The notes beneath the pieces were generated by a model. That model did not search any database, was not told where the DNA came from, and saw only the letters and a list, made by a program, of their open reading frames with translations. Made by a program: the position numbers and the translations under genes. A stretch of 64,000 nt of DNA, taken from contig NW_023998414.1 of the NCBI RefSeq assembly GCF_014805625.2, positions 9,888,282 through 9,952,281 on the forward strand. Direction: 5' to 3'. Origin of the DNA: Glossina fuscipes. Taxonomy: Eukaryota > Arthropoda > Insecta > Diptera > Glossinidae. Positions 21,406 to 32,075 of the stretch are shown here, one piece after another. Numbering within the stretch: position 1 is the stretch's first letter; each line of letters starts with the position of its first letter.

Positions 21406-23458
21406 AAGAAAAGTCTGAATTTTTTGGTACTTTTATATAGATTCGTGTGATATAGGTGAATATAGGCGACATTTTCGAGTTTGACCGCACTAGAGTGTCA
21501 AATTTCGGTGTTTTTCCATATGCATTTTTCGCTAAAATACCAAATTTCAAATACCCTTAAAAATAGTTCCCATAAGCAGAATTTGAATTTGTTTACTTTG
21601 TTTGAAAGGTAGTTTTATAGGGATTCAAGAAATGTCCACAAAAATGTTTCGTTTTTTTTTTTTAATATGGACGGACTAGGCTTTCAAACCAACTATATCT
21701 CAATTGTAATTATTTAACATGAACTCTGTTAAGTCGTTAACAGAGGTATGTTAACAGAAATAGCAGGTGTCTTTGCTAGTTAAATTCGTATTTATCTTCA
21801 CACCCTTAAAAATTATTGCATACTTCGAGTCAAAATGATTAATTTTGACATGCAATACGATAGTAAATAAGTTAGTTTAACTTTAAAGGTTACTACTCAT
21901 GTTTCTCTAACGAATGATGCCGCGATGTGATTTTCAATCACTTAAGTGAATCATGGAAATGTATAAATTATTATTAGTTTTATGTGCTTACAATTTTAAT
22001 TCGAATATGCATCCGAACATGCAGCGAATTACACAAAATATAAGTATATCTTCAAATGATATGAAACCATCCATATGTTAACGCAGCTCATCTTTCGGCA
22101 GCACTCAGGTTCGGTTTATAGCCCGTAAACAAATTGTTAAATGTTATATGGCGGTTACTATTTTAGCAAATGCTATACACAATTTTGCAACGCGTCTCTC
22201 TCATGAATTGTGTCCACTATTGGGCCCTTTCTGTCCAAGACGCGGGTTTACTATTTCATTGCGAGACTATTGGTTATATCCCTGGTCAAACAATACACAT
22301 CTTGTCGAAAGGTATATGAAATAATCAACAAATGCTAGTTCAAGGTTCAGTTCAATCTCAAAAGCTCAATGTGTACGAGTTAGGTTTGAAGGAGAATGAA
22401 TGCCTTTGTGTAAACATATTAAACCATTTTTTTTTTTTTTTTTAATGCTTTTTAAGTTTCTATAGTATTTGGAAAAAAAATTCATTACACGAAAGAAATT
22501 CTTTTTTTTTCTTGATATATCCGATCTTCTTCCAAGCAGTCTGTGGAGACCACCTTTGTGAGAAAAGGAAAAAAAAAGAAGAAAAACGCGCTGCAAGTTT
22601 ACAACTTAATAGCTTGCAAATTGACTTTTAACTTTTCTAATCCCTTAAGAGGCGACTTTAGAAAGTATTTACGTTCATTTAGAAGCATTTTCAAGCAAAA
22701 TTACGTCAGTGTAGTTGCAAAGCGACGACCGTTGCATGAATATAAAGGTGAATAAGATTCGAAAGGTACCTACTGCTTCTGTCAGAGTATTTGGGGTTTC
22801 AGATAAAGTTTTTAGTGTTTATTTTGAATTCGACTTTAGAATTGTAAATTTTCGGCTTACTTGGTGCGTCCTTTTTACAACATGTAATGTGCACGCTGTG
22901 CCATTTTATACAGCACAAGCGACTGAGAAAAACAAATGCGTTCTTCGAGGGAAACAAATGAAAAGACGAAGAATTGACAGTGGAAGGACCGTTTTATGAT
23001 CTTTGGTTTAGTAGTTCTAGTAAAAATTAATATCAAAATTTATCATCACAACAAAAATACTGCAAAACTTCAAATACTTATTACTAGAAAATCAATTTGT
23101 TAGAGCAGTAGAGCGGCAAAATTTGCATCTTGCTCTTAATCGAATTTTTTCATAGCATCCCAAAGGGATGAAGATAAATGATCTCGAATAGGTTAATGTA
23201 TTGTGGCCCTTGATACCAAGTAAACTCGATCTTAATTTGATTAAGTTACTCAACATTAGCTTTATGATCGATTGCAGTTTATGATTCAAGAATTCTAGCC
23301 GTCCCCTGTTTTTTTGCATTCAAGCAATGCTCAATTCTGATAAAATCGATGATTTTAAAATACCTTAGTATTTCCGTAGCTATAGACATGAGGTTAGTAT
23401 AAAAAAAGGAGTTCTTTTTGGTTTTTAAACTCAAGAGTTTTTTACCCAATTTATGTAC
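21406..23458. other. Spacer; small unassigned frames
   Basis: An 81-codon plus frame at 22082-22324 includes RLSHELCPLLGPFCPRRGF and a 58-codon ATG-started part. It is ordinary in composition but unrecognised. A plus frame at 22715-22999 is also unassigned. T/A runs lie at 22428-22443. Confidence 0.35.
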
Positions 23459-23655
23459 GACCAATCATTGAGTGGATGGAGTGATAAGAAAAAAGATAGG
23501 AAGGCTTGTAGTCGCAGCTTAACGAGCGCATGCCTACTCTGAACAAATTTTCTGGTCGTACTTACCCCTCCCCAGCTAACTTATGGCCGGCAGAGCTCCT
23601 AAAATTAAAATTGCCTTGTAAGCATGGACGCAGTGCTTTCGCTTACGCTCTTTTT
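23459..23655 (-). mobile_element. SINE family 2, copy at 23.5 kb (minus)
   Basis: Read on the minus strand, a degraded head leads to AAGTTAGCTGGGGAGGGG, then CTTCCTATCTTTTTTCTTAT, and a 3' end reading CCACTCAATGATTGGTC. These correspond in order to GGTAGCTAGAGTGAG, CTTTCCTATCATTTTTCC and CCTGAGTGATTGGTC in the 29.2 kb copy. The B box is not preserved and there is no clean poly(A) tail. Confidence 0.58.
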
Positions 23656-24354
23656 TCAACTGTTACAGTGGCCTTCCCCATTTAACGTAGTTCATTCAGT
23701 TCCTTTCAAATTATCGCTGTATACGAATTAAAATGTTATTGAAAAAAAAATTTTTTTTTTTTTGCATTTAAAACTTGTCGTAAGATGTGATTGGAAGCAT
23801 ATTTTGATTTTCTTGGAAAACTTCCACTCTTATTGTTGCAGAACATAGGCAATAAATAATTTCTGAAAGTGACGTTTAAATTATAAACGTATAATTGACT
23901 TTATTGAAACGTTACATAATATATAAAAACCTTTTGATAAAAAGAAAAAGAAAAAATTAGAGCGAAAATGTGCAAAGTTGAAGCGTAAACGATGAAAAGG
24001 AAGGAAATGAAAAACGTCTCAAACGAAAAAAATTGCTGAACATCATGCAAATTAGTTTTCTACGCTGCTAGACTTTTATACGCGTATCGCAAACAGTTAT
24101 TGCTATTTCCTTCATCTCCGTTTGAAACTGTCATTGGTGGTCGGCTATAAGAATTAAAACGCTGACATTTATCGTACGAATAGATTTAAAAATTTCGAAA
24201 ATGCTTCCTGGCATTCCTTACAACATACGATCCAAAATGATTTATATGCACCCCCTCAAATTGAATATTTCCCATCGTGATGATACGCGTTAAGCTTTCA
24301 CGCTTGCTCGCCTTCGACTAAAACGCAATACTTTTTACGTAATTATCAATTTAA
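23656..24354. other. Spacer, nothing recognised
   Basis: AT-rich; short A and T runs near 23741-23763. Confidence 0.5.
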
Positions 24355-24562
24355 TTCTCTCTCTCTTTCTCTATCTCTCTCTTTCTCACTTTCTCTCTCT
24401 TTCTTTCTCTCTCTCTCTCTCTCTCTCTCTCGCTCTCCCTCTCTCTGTCTCCCTCTATTTCTCTCTCTCTCTCTCTCTTTTTCTCTTTCTCTCTCTTTCT
24501 TACTTTCTCTCTCTTTCTCTCCTCTCACTTTTTCTCTCTTTCCCTCCTCTCACTTTTTCTTT

Positions 24563-24609
<47 letters not shown>

Positions 24610-24621
24610 TCCCTCTTTCTT
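24355..24621. repeat. Long (CT)n-rich polypyrimidine tract
   Basis: About 267 bp that are almost purely pyrimidine on the plus strand, mostly CT and CTTT steps with pure CT runs near 24412-24430 and 24571-24602. The Arg/Glu-rich minus translation is an artefact. Confidence 0.97.
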
Positions 24622-26164
24622 AGGAAAAACTGTCTTCTTCTGTTCACGCGTTATATGCATTTCCCATTATTATAAATTTTCGCCATTTGTTTAGTAATCA
24701 CTTACATCTACATATATTTATTTTCAATTATCATGTACATAACTCGTTAATTCCGCTCTGACACAATCGAGTCTTCACAAAATCATCTCTTTTCTAAACA
24801 ACCTTTTTAGATCATTTATCATACACATGACTTTTGACTTTTGATTCATGACTGGTCAAATCTACTTAAGCAGTCATAAGATAATATATGATGCCAAGAG
24901 CGAAAAGATAGTGATTGCAAATCAAATAATAATATATTAGAGAAGAGGAAAGGACCGAAAAATCATGGATATCGAGCAGACATAGCCTTGTGCTAGCTAA
25001 TGTTGCGCAAGTGTTTTGACAATGGCACAATAATTCAAATTTCTATTTCAACTAACTAAAAGTGAGAGGAAAAATGAAAATCTTTTATAAAAACAAAGCA
25101 GTTGCAAGTGCTACGAACCAAGTCCATTAAAATTGTCTCTTCGGCGTAAAATTTCAATGGGAAATTAAGTTGGTCTTCACATCGGCTCTAAATTGTTTTG
25201 TACATATCGTATTTGTCGTCGGTTTGATCAAACTAATCAGACTTAAGTAAATCGAGAATGAAGGAAATAAAGATTGTCGCTACTAGGGCGTCACCGTTCA
25301 ATAATAATGGTGTAAGGTGTAGATTATTTTAGCGAGGGGTAGTTGCGATTTCAATTAAAACTAACCAATCGCTGCTTCCTTTCTCTTGCTTTTTTTTAGC
25401 CATCAGTATTGCAGTATATTACCAAATCAAATACGAAATTATTTAAAATATTCGCAATTAATTAATTCCTAAGTTGGGCGTAGGGCGCATGCCATTGCAT
25501 ACCTTGTAATGGCGAAAAGATTGAAGGATATAAATTTTAAATTTCTTTTTGCTGGTAAATGACGAACGAAATAAAAATGATTCGCCCTTAAATGCTTCAT
25601 TTGATCGTGGAGTGTTCCTAGAGGCTTTTTATTTCAGTTTTGTGAAAGGAAAATATCTGTGAATCTGTTGCAAGAATTTTCTTATTATACTTGAGTCCAA
25701 TTTTAGAAAATTTCACAAATATATGCATGTACTTTTATACACATACATATTAATGTATATACAAATATAAATATATATACATATATATGTATATATATAA
25801 ACTGTTCGTTTCTCTAAACTGAAACGTATTAATTTATATGTTAAAGGAACACGAATCCCATTTTGGCAAAATTTCAATTCCTCTTCACTATGTGTGCTTG
25901 GCTGTCGCTATTCAGCTTATTCCCTACGTTTCTCCTTCTGCCGACTACTCTTTCTATCTGTGCTGAGTTGAAAGCTATGTGTTGTAAAGCATAACAATTT
26001 TATGTGGCATAAACCGATGTTTCTTTTTTTTTATATTCATTATCAGCTCTGTTGATTGAAAAGGTTTTTTTACGACACTACTTGATGCTTAAAAACTGGA
26101 AGAAGGACAAAGTGAATAAAAAAAGCAAAAAGTAAATAAATATTGTTCTCCTGAAGGTTCATTA
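24622..26164. other. AT-rich spacer, no gene seen
   Basis: TA/CA-rich simple sequence at about 25735-25800; otherwise nothing recognised. Confidence 0.55.
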
Positions 26165-26282
26165 CTTTTCGTTTCTTTTTTTTTTCTTTTTTTTTTTTTT
26201 TTTATTGATTTTTTTTTTTTTGTTTAATTATTAATTAGTTGTTTTTTTTTTTTTTTTTGTTTTTTTTTTTTTTTGTTTTGTT
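26165..26282. repeat. T-rich tract
   Basis: Several poly(T) runs of 10-18 separated by single C, G or A bases. Confidence 0.9.
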
Positions 26283-27847
26283 TCCCTCAAAAATTTTAAT
26301 TTATTCGGAATTTATTTGATTTCATTAAGTGTTTAAAAATCAAATCTAATGTCGACGCAGTCCAAATTTGTTGATTGATTGATTGACGAAAGATTGATAT
26401 CATCGGTGTTACGAATAAAATGACTAAATTAATTTATTCTCCGATCTTAAGCGCGTACACTTACTAATCTGAGAAAAGTAAGATTCACGTAAACTTTTTG
26501 TGTAAAGCATTCTTTCTTTTGCTCGGCAACTTCGTCTTTTCTATTTTCTCGATGGCATGCAGTTAGTGTGTAGTTAGCTTTGTATGCAAGAACTTTATTT
26601 TGTTTTGTTTGGTTATTGTTCCTTTGTAAAGGAGAGTAAAACTTTTCCTCCTTTAAGGAAATATGCCACATAGTCAAAGTTCTCTTCTTGACTATAACTT
26701 CCGTTTTATGGCTTATTTCGTTTATGATAGTTCACTGTTATCGCAACACTTCTCATACAGATAAATACATTCAGACATTTGTTAGCTTATATACGTAAAC
26801 AAATTGACAGACGGACAGATTGACATTACATATACAATAACAACTTATTATAGTGGTTACTTAGTTTGTTGGTTGCTTGGTTATTCTGGTTTGCCTTTCC
26901 CCATTCCAGTCTCACTTATTCTATTTTCTTCTCAATCTCTCTCTCACCCGTTCTCTGTCTCATATTCATTGCCTGTGGTACAATTTCCTTATTGTTATTA
27001 TTTGTTATAAAAAGCTAAAATATTGCACATTTTTGTCTGCATCCCGTTTTCGTTTAATATCCTTTAAAGAAATTATTTTCCAATGTTTTTTTGTTATGAT
27101 ATGTCTTTTTAGTGCAAAAAAAAAAAGACGAAAAAAAAAAAAATACATGAAAACGAGGAATAACTTTATTATTAGGGTATCAGTTTAACAGCTGCTTTTT
27201 ATGCTTCTTAAGCAGCCTTATGTCATTGCTATACGTGTGTGTTGGATTGTTTTCTTTTTTTCTTTTTTTTTGTTTTTTTTGTTTTGTTTTTTTTTTTTCT
27301 CTCTTATTCTTGTTATTCATTGTTATCAGTTCTCTTGACTGAAGGGCTTTTCCGTTATTTACATAAGCAAGCAAAAAAAAAAAAAAATAATAATATGTAT
27401 ATAAAAATAGAGACAAAATAAAATAAACAAAAAAAAAAAAGAAAAAAAATACAAACAAAAAAATAAATTTAAAATCTATTCAAAATAGTTTTAAAAGAAG
27501 TTGTAAAGAAAAACGGAAATGCCAAAAATCTTTTGCAACTATTTAACTAAACAAAAGCTTTGTAGGCGGTAAGGAGTAAATAATGTCCGCCTAACACTCG
27601 TAAAAGATGAAAAGAAATCTTCAACAATCTAAAAAGCACGTAGGTTGAGTTTGTGGCCATTTTCTCAAAGAACATCTTTTTACATTTTTGCTTCTTCTCT
27701 TCTTTTTTTATTTTTTTTTATTTTTATTTTTTTTTTTGGCAAAATGAGAAGAAGAGACAACACGACTTAATCTATCAACTAACCAATTATACATTTATAT
27801 TAAAATAAAAAAAAGAAAAAAAAAAATTATTAAGTAAACAATTTTCA
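26283..27847. other. AT-rich spacer with A and T runs
   Basis: A GACAGACGGACAG block at about 26806-26818 is probably an eroded piece of the family X/Y repeat. T-rich (27250-27300) and A-rich (27373-27450) blocks dominate the second half. No gene recognised. Confidence 0.5.
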
Positions 27848-28098
27848 ACCAAAAAAAAACTCTCTAGTCTTCTGAACAGTTTCATCTAATGAGAAGGACA
27901 AGCCAGAAGCATTGATTATGTAATGGTGTTGTTGTTGTTGTTGTTGTTGTTGCATACTTTGAAGCAAGAAGTTAACAATAGATGCAATGGAGATCAGGAG
28001 CTCTTTGGCTTGAATAAATTTTAAATGCATAATTTTAGCAATTTGTGTAATATCTTGCAGAGCATGTGGGAGCAACGAAATATGATTTTTACGATCCA
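27848..28098 (-). other. Unassigned small ORF with a (CAA)8 glutamine run
   Basis: An ATG-started frame on the minus strand reads MDRKNHISLLPHALQDITQI at its N-terminus, continues with an ordinary mix of residues, and then has eight Gln from the (GTT)n microsatellite at 27928-27952. It ends near 27845 with a Phe run encoded by a poly(A/T) tract. Its composition before the Gln run looks protein-like, but I recognise no domain and see no splice signals. Chance is a fair alternative. Confidence 0.2.
27928..27952. repeat. (GTT)n microsatellite
   Basis: Eight perfect GTT units. Confidence 0.97.
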
Positions 28099-28649
28099 TA
28101 GAATAACGGAGAGGAGAAATGCTTTGCTTTTGAAAGTTACTTTGCAAGTTATTACAAACATTGTAATGGGTCAAAGTTGACAATTAAATACCCTACAACA
28201 CTACACTTTCTTTACTTATTTTCGTAATAAAACATTAAAAGTGAAAATCTTTCTTTGATATGAAAACAATGAAACATTTTCATTGGAACCCTTCGAACTG
28301 ATGGGACATAGGTTTCTCTCTCTCTCTCTCTCCCGGTTCCCATACCCATACAGTATTAAAAATAAAATTTTTATGCCAAAAACAAAGTTCACTTCTTAAT
28401 AGGAATCCCTATGTTCGATAGGGTTCACTAAATAGATCTACGCGGTCCCATAGTTATCGCGTTAAATTTTTCTAATGAAAGCTTAAAAGTCAGAGCTTTT
28501 AGTCGTATAAAAGTTTACTTTTCTTATGAGTGATTGTGCAGGTAGCCGTTGTGTGTCAATGCATCAGATTTCCGCGCAAGACTTGCTTACAACTATTGAA
28601 AAATGTGCGCAAACAACTAATTGTAAATGGCTAGGAAATGTTGCTAGGA

Positions 28650-28770
28650 TTCGCTTTTGCGTTGTGCTAATTGTCCTTCAAGTCCTCTACACTTTCGACA
28701 CTTTTTTCGCAGTAACTATCATTTATCAAGTTGGCAGACATCGCATTCTAGTTTGGCTTTAATTATTGTC
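28650..28770 (+). pseudogene. Possible LTR-retrotransposon (BEL/Pao-like) gag knuckle remnant
   Basis: One plus frame contains an Arg-Cys-x-Asn-Cys start at about 28659, a His nine residues later, then a Ser-x-Tyr and a His-Ser-Ser-Leu near 28750. This order resembles the Cys/His knuckles of BEL/Pao gag proteins, but later knuckle cysteines are replaced (Leu and Trp stand in their places). No LTR, polymerase or primer-binding site was recognised nearby. It is a weak resemblance. Confidence 0.2.
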
Positions 28771-28885
28771 CGCACAGTGGAGAAACAATGCAAAAGTCAG
28801 AGTTACCTTCGCCATCTAGCAGTAGTTGGATTTATATTCGCGTCGTGGGAATTTTTCCAAGAACAATCATTAAAATAAATTTCAT

Positions 28886-29054
28886 CCGCTTGAGTAGCCG
28901 AAGGCGAGAAATCTCGACTAGCAAGTCAATGGTCGTGGGTTCGAATCTCAAGTGCGGTAGAGTTTTTAATAAAAGCCGATAGCCTTAGATGCTAGTGCTT
29001 TTAACAGTTTAGTCTTAGAATTTATTTCTATGGCGAAATTAATAATAAAAAATA
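28886..29054 (+). mobile_element. SINE family 1, copy at 28.9 kb
   Basis: The head reads TTGAGTAGCCGAAGG (A-box region). The B box GGTTCGAATC lies at 28938-28947, 42 bp after the AGCC, which is a normal Pol III promoter spacing. The body CTCAAGTGCGGTAGAG, AATAAAAGCCGATAGCC, TTAGATGCTAGTGC and TTAGTCTTAGAATTTATTTC ends in an (AAT)n-like tail. Over about 154 bp it differs from the 35.0 kb copy at about 19 positions (near 88% identity, no gaps, counted by eye). Flanks ATAAATTTCAT (28875-28885) and ATAAATTGCAT (29055-29065) form an 11-bp direct repeat with one mismatch, a plausible target-site duplication. Confidence 0.82.
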
Positions 29055-29238
29055 ATAAATTGCATGAAAATTGTTTTTGCTTTTTTTCCAACCTAATATG
29101 CCTATCTTTATAATGAAAGATTATCCGTTTACGTTATCCGTGGATTGAATTGGATTTTGTTTCTATTCAAAGAATACGCCACAGATTTAGGTTCTTATAA
29201 ATTTAAAAAATAAATCGTTTAGCGGACTCTTGCTCATG

Positions 29239-29486
29239 CTTTTTTCTTCATTATTGGACCAATCACTCAGGGAATGTCCCCTTTTCGACGAAAACGAAAC
29301 GGTAACGGTCCAATATCAATGAGGAAAGGAAAAATGATAGGAAAGGGGTATGTGTTGAGGCTTTACCGACTGATCACTCACTCTAGCTACCGACAAAGTC
29401 AATTGTACCGCATTGAGATTTGAACCCGCGACCACAGATTTGGCAGATTTCGCGATACTTATCAACTCGGCTACTCATGCTGATAC
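29239..29486 (-). mobile_element. SINE family 2, best-preserved copy (29.2-29.5 kb, minus)
   Basis: On the minus strand the A-box region GTAGCCGAGTTGATAAG (29458-29474) resembles the D arm of Ser/Leu-type tRNAs. The B box GGTTCAAATC is at 29417-29426. The body continues ACTTTGTCGGTAGCTAGAG, TGAGTGATCAGTCGG and CCTTTCCTATCATTTTTCC to the 3' block GGGGACATTCCCTGAGTGAT, and ends in an A-rich tail (AATAATGAAGAAAAAAG). It lies tail to tail with the family 1 copy at 28.9 kb, about 185 bp away. Pol III transcription is inferred from the boxes. Confidence 0.82.
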
Positions 29487-30299
29487 TTATAGGTTTATGA
29501 CGTAGTTCATTTGTAAAAATGTTGCACTAAATACTCATCCGCGATCCAATAAAGCGAGGGCCTAGAACATATAGAGCCAAGACGGTTCTTATTTCTCCAT
29601 TTTGATGGAGAGTTTTGCGAAAATAATGCTCTCTCTCTCTCTTATGTCATGGGCTGTGGATTAAAGCTAGGCTCTTTGAACTATGCATTATGAACTATGT
29701 TTGGATCTTTTGCTTTCTTATTTATTCCTTAAGGTTTTTCTTTTTAATTAATTTGGGACTTCGCTTTTCTTTGGTTACCAAATTTGTGCATACTTTATGT
29801 GCACATGCATAATATGTATCCGTATGCACAGCATATCTAAGAGTGCTGGGGTTACGTAACCAAACCATCTAGTATTCAGCTGCTTACATTCTAGGAATCC
29901 TTTGAAGGATTTATTTCAAGAAAATTCCTTTAATATTTCCCTTCACATTAGCTTTTGTTCTCTTTATGTTTTAATATGTATGTATGGGTATTGACAAAGT
30001 AACTTAACCGAGAACCGCATGTTCTTTTTTTTTTTTTTTTTCTTTTGCTTTTCTTCATCTTTTTTACAAATTGCATCCCAAAACCCAACGAAATCACTTC
30101 AACATGTTTTCTTTGCTTTAGCTTTATTTAATCAGGCACTTGACTGCCTAGTACTTATAAAACTTTAACATATTCATATATATGTACATATACACATAAT
30201 TAAATATACCCACACAAAGCTCATAAAAAGTATGCATATTGATAACAACATATTTACTTATAACCGTTACGCTTTTTCACTTAGATATAACATACATGC

Positions 30300-30300
<1 letters not shown>
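29487..30300. other. AT-rich spacer, nothing recognised
   Basis: A poly(T) run lies at about 30025-30041. No gene seen. Confidence 0.5.
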
Positions 30301-30330
<30 letters not shown>

Positions 30331-30539
30331 CGCATACTTGAGAAATAATAACAACTACAAATAATCATACATTTACTATATATATGCCTTAAGGTTGATT
30401 GTTTGTGTTGATAATGCTTTTTATACTCGGATTCATCTACTGCTTGGTATGCTTTATATATACGGTGTAAAGGTGTGTAAAGAGGTTGCCTAACTTTCTT
30501 CGTTTTCTTTTTAAATTCCGCTAGATACGATGGTGTCAT

Positions 30540-30581
<42 letters not shown>

Positions 30582-30921
30582 TCGTTGTAAGTGTGTTTAT
30601 GTGTGGTTTGTTGCTGTTATTGTTGTCAAAGTCATTTAACAATTTTCTTAAGTCTGGTGTTGCCAGGAAGGAGTGAAATGAAAAGATTTGTTATCGTTAT
30701 GTGTATGTTACTCGTACTTGTTCTTGTCATTATCCTGCTGCTGTTGTTGTTTAGGGATGAACACATTGGTGTACATGGGCATGCAAGCACATCTATACAT
30801 GTGATTGTAGTTGTTGAACGAAGAAGGATGTGAAATGTATTTATGGTGTCGTTAACATTATGTTGTTAATAAATGAGATTTAGTTTGTTGGGCTTAAGAT
30901 CTTGTAAATCTTTTGCGGAGT

Positions 30922-30959
<38 letters not shown>
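30301..30959. repeat. Three (TA)n microsatellites
   Basis: (TA)n at 30301-30325, 30547-30578 and 30927-30959. The sequence between is TG/TA-rich and not coding; the frame at 30591-30833 (+) is Val/Leu/Cys-rich without a recognisable domain. Confidence 0.9.
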
Positions 30960-30961
<2 letters not shown>

Positions 30962-31879
30962 ATATAGACAATAATACCAACTTAACTATTTTGAATTTTT
31001 TGGGTTCTCTACGTTTTCTGCCATTTTCTACATTCACCGCAATACTTGCATGTACAGTTTAAAATAAAAGCATTCAAACAGATGCGTTCACCGATTTTAC
31101 GGAAGACCTTTGCAAGAAAATAATCAAAATTTTTGTTGCTCTCGTTAGTGGTAGTATAACGTGTGAGCGCAGCAATTTATAATTTTGGTACAAGTGACAG
31201 TCAAATGGTACCAAACCACATTGCTGTTAAGTAGATCTGTCGAGTAAAGCGTTTGCTTTACGACCCTTATATTTTGACAATTGTCTTTTAGTATTTTGAC
31301 TTTTTGCCACTTAGTAACCGCAATCTTCTCAGTAACAATATCGAGAAGAATTATTTGTAGGGTACTTTTTGTTATTACACAATTTTTTCTATTTGATAAG
31401 CCGGATTCCATCTTATTTCTGAACGACAGTAGCCATCATCCTTTTTAATATTAGCTTAGTAAATTCGACTTTTGACAGTGGCTGTCCAAAAAGCGCCACT
31501 GATGTTTTTGATGGCTCATACTAATATTAAGTGCAACGCCATGCTCGTCTACAACCAATAAAGTGTCATCAGCTTTTCATCTGTTTTCATCTGCTTGGGC
31601 ATACATTATTAGAAAACTTGTAACAACTCAAGGCGCCTCTTGAAGATGCACCAATCTTAGCGAAAATTATTTAAAGTAATATGTTGGAATTCTCCATTCG
31701 GCCAGATCGGTGATAGTTAGGATTGGAAGTTATCCTTCTCTTGGTTACGTTCTAATGCGATTTAACAGACCTTAACTTGCAGGCTTCTAGATAAAAGCAC
31801 GAAAAATAAAATACACTGCATTGTCTCTTTAGAAAAAGCATTGCTTAAATCAAATTCTTTCTGCTGGGGGAACTGAACG
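30960..31879. other. Spacer, nothing recognised
   Basis: The minus frames at 31145-31411 and 31762-32067 have no identifiable domain; the second overlaps a repeat copy. Confidence 0.45.
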
Positions 31880-32075
31880 CGCAGTAGTCGAAAAAGTAGT
31901 CCGATCCGAAATAACTCAAAAATTGCGACTTGTAGGTTGAACACAAGAATAGTTGACGGACAGACGGACAGAGGGACAAGCATAGTCATAATAAAAAATG
32001 ACTTTATCTCAAGTCTTTCTTCGTGTCGTAGATGATCACACAAATGTATTATCTCCTTGTACCTCAAGTGGTGTA
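31880..32075 (+). repeat. Dispersed repeat family X, partial copy
   Basis: AAAAATTGCGACTTGTAGG then TTGAACACAAGAATAG, GACGGACAGACGGACAGAG and CTCAAGTCTTTCTTCGTGTC occur in the family order. AAAAATTGCGACCTATAAG and TTGAATATG recur in the copy at 60.3 kb. Confidence 0.65.

Noticed and set aside
24346..24528. Arg/Glu-rich 60-codon minus frame
   Set aside because: It is a translation of the (CT)n tract.
28299..28350. Possible further SINE copy around a (CT)n run
   Set aside because: GATGGGACATAGG and a CT run recall family 2, but order and flanks do not align.
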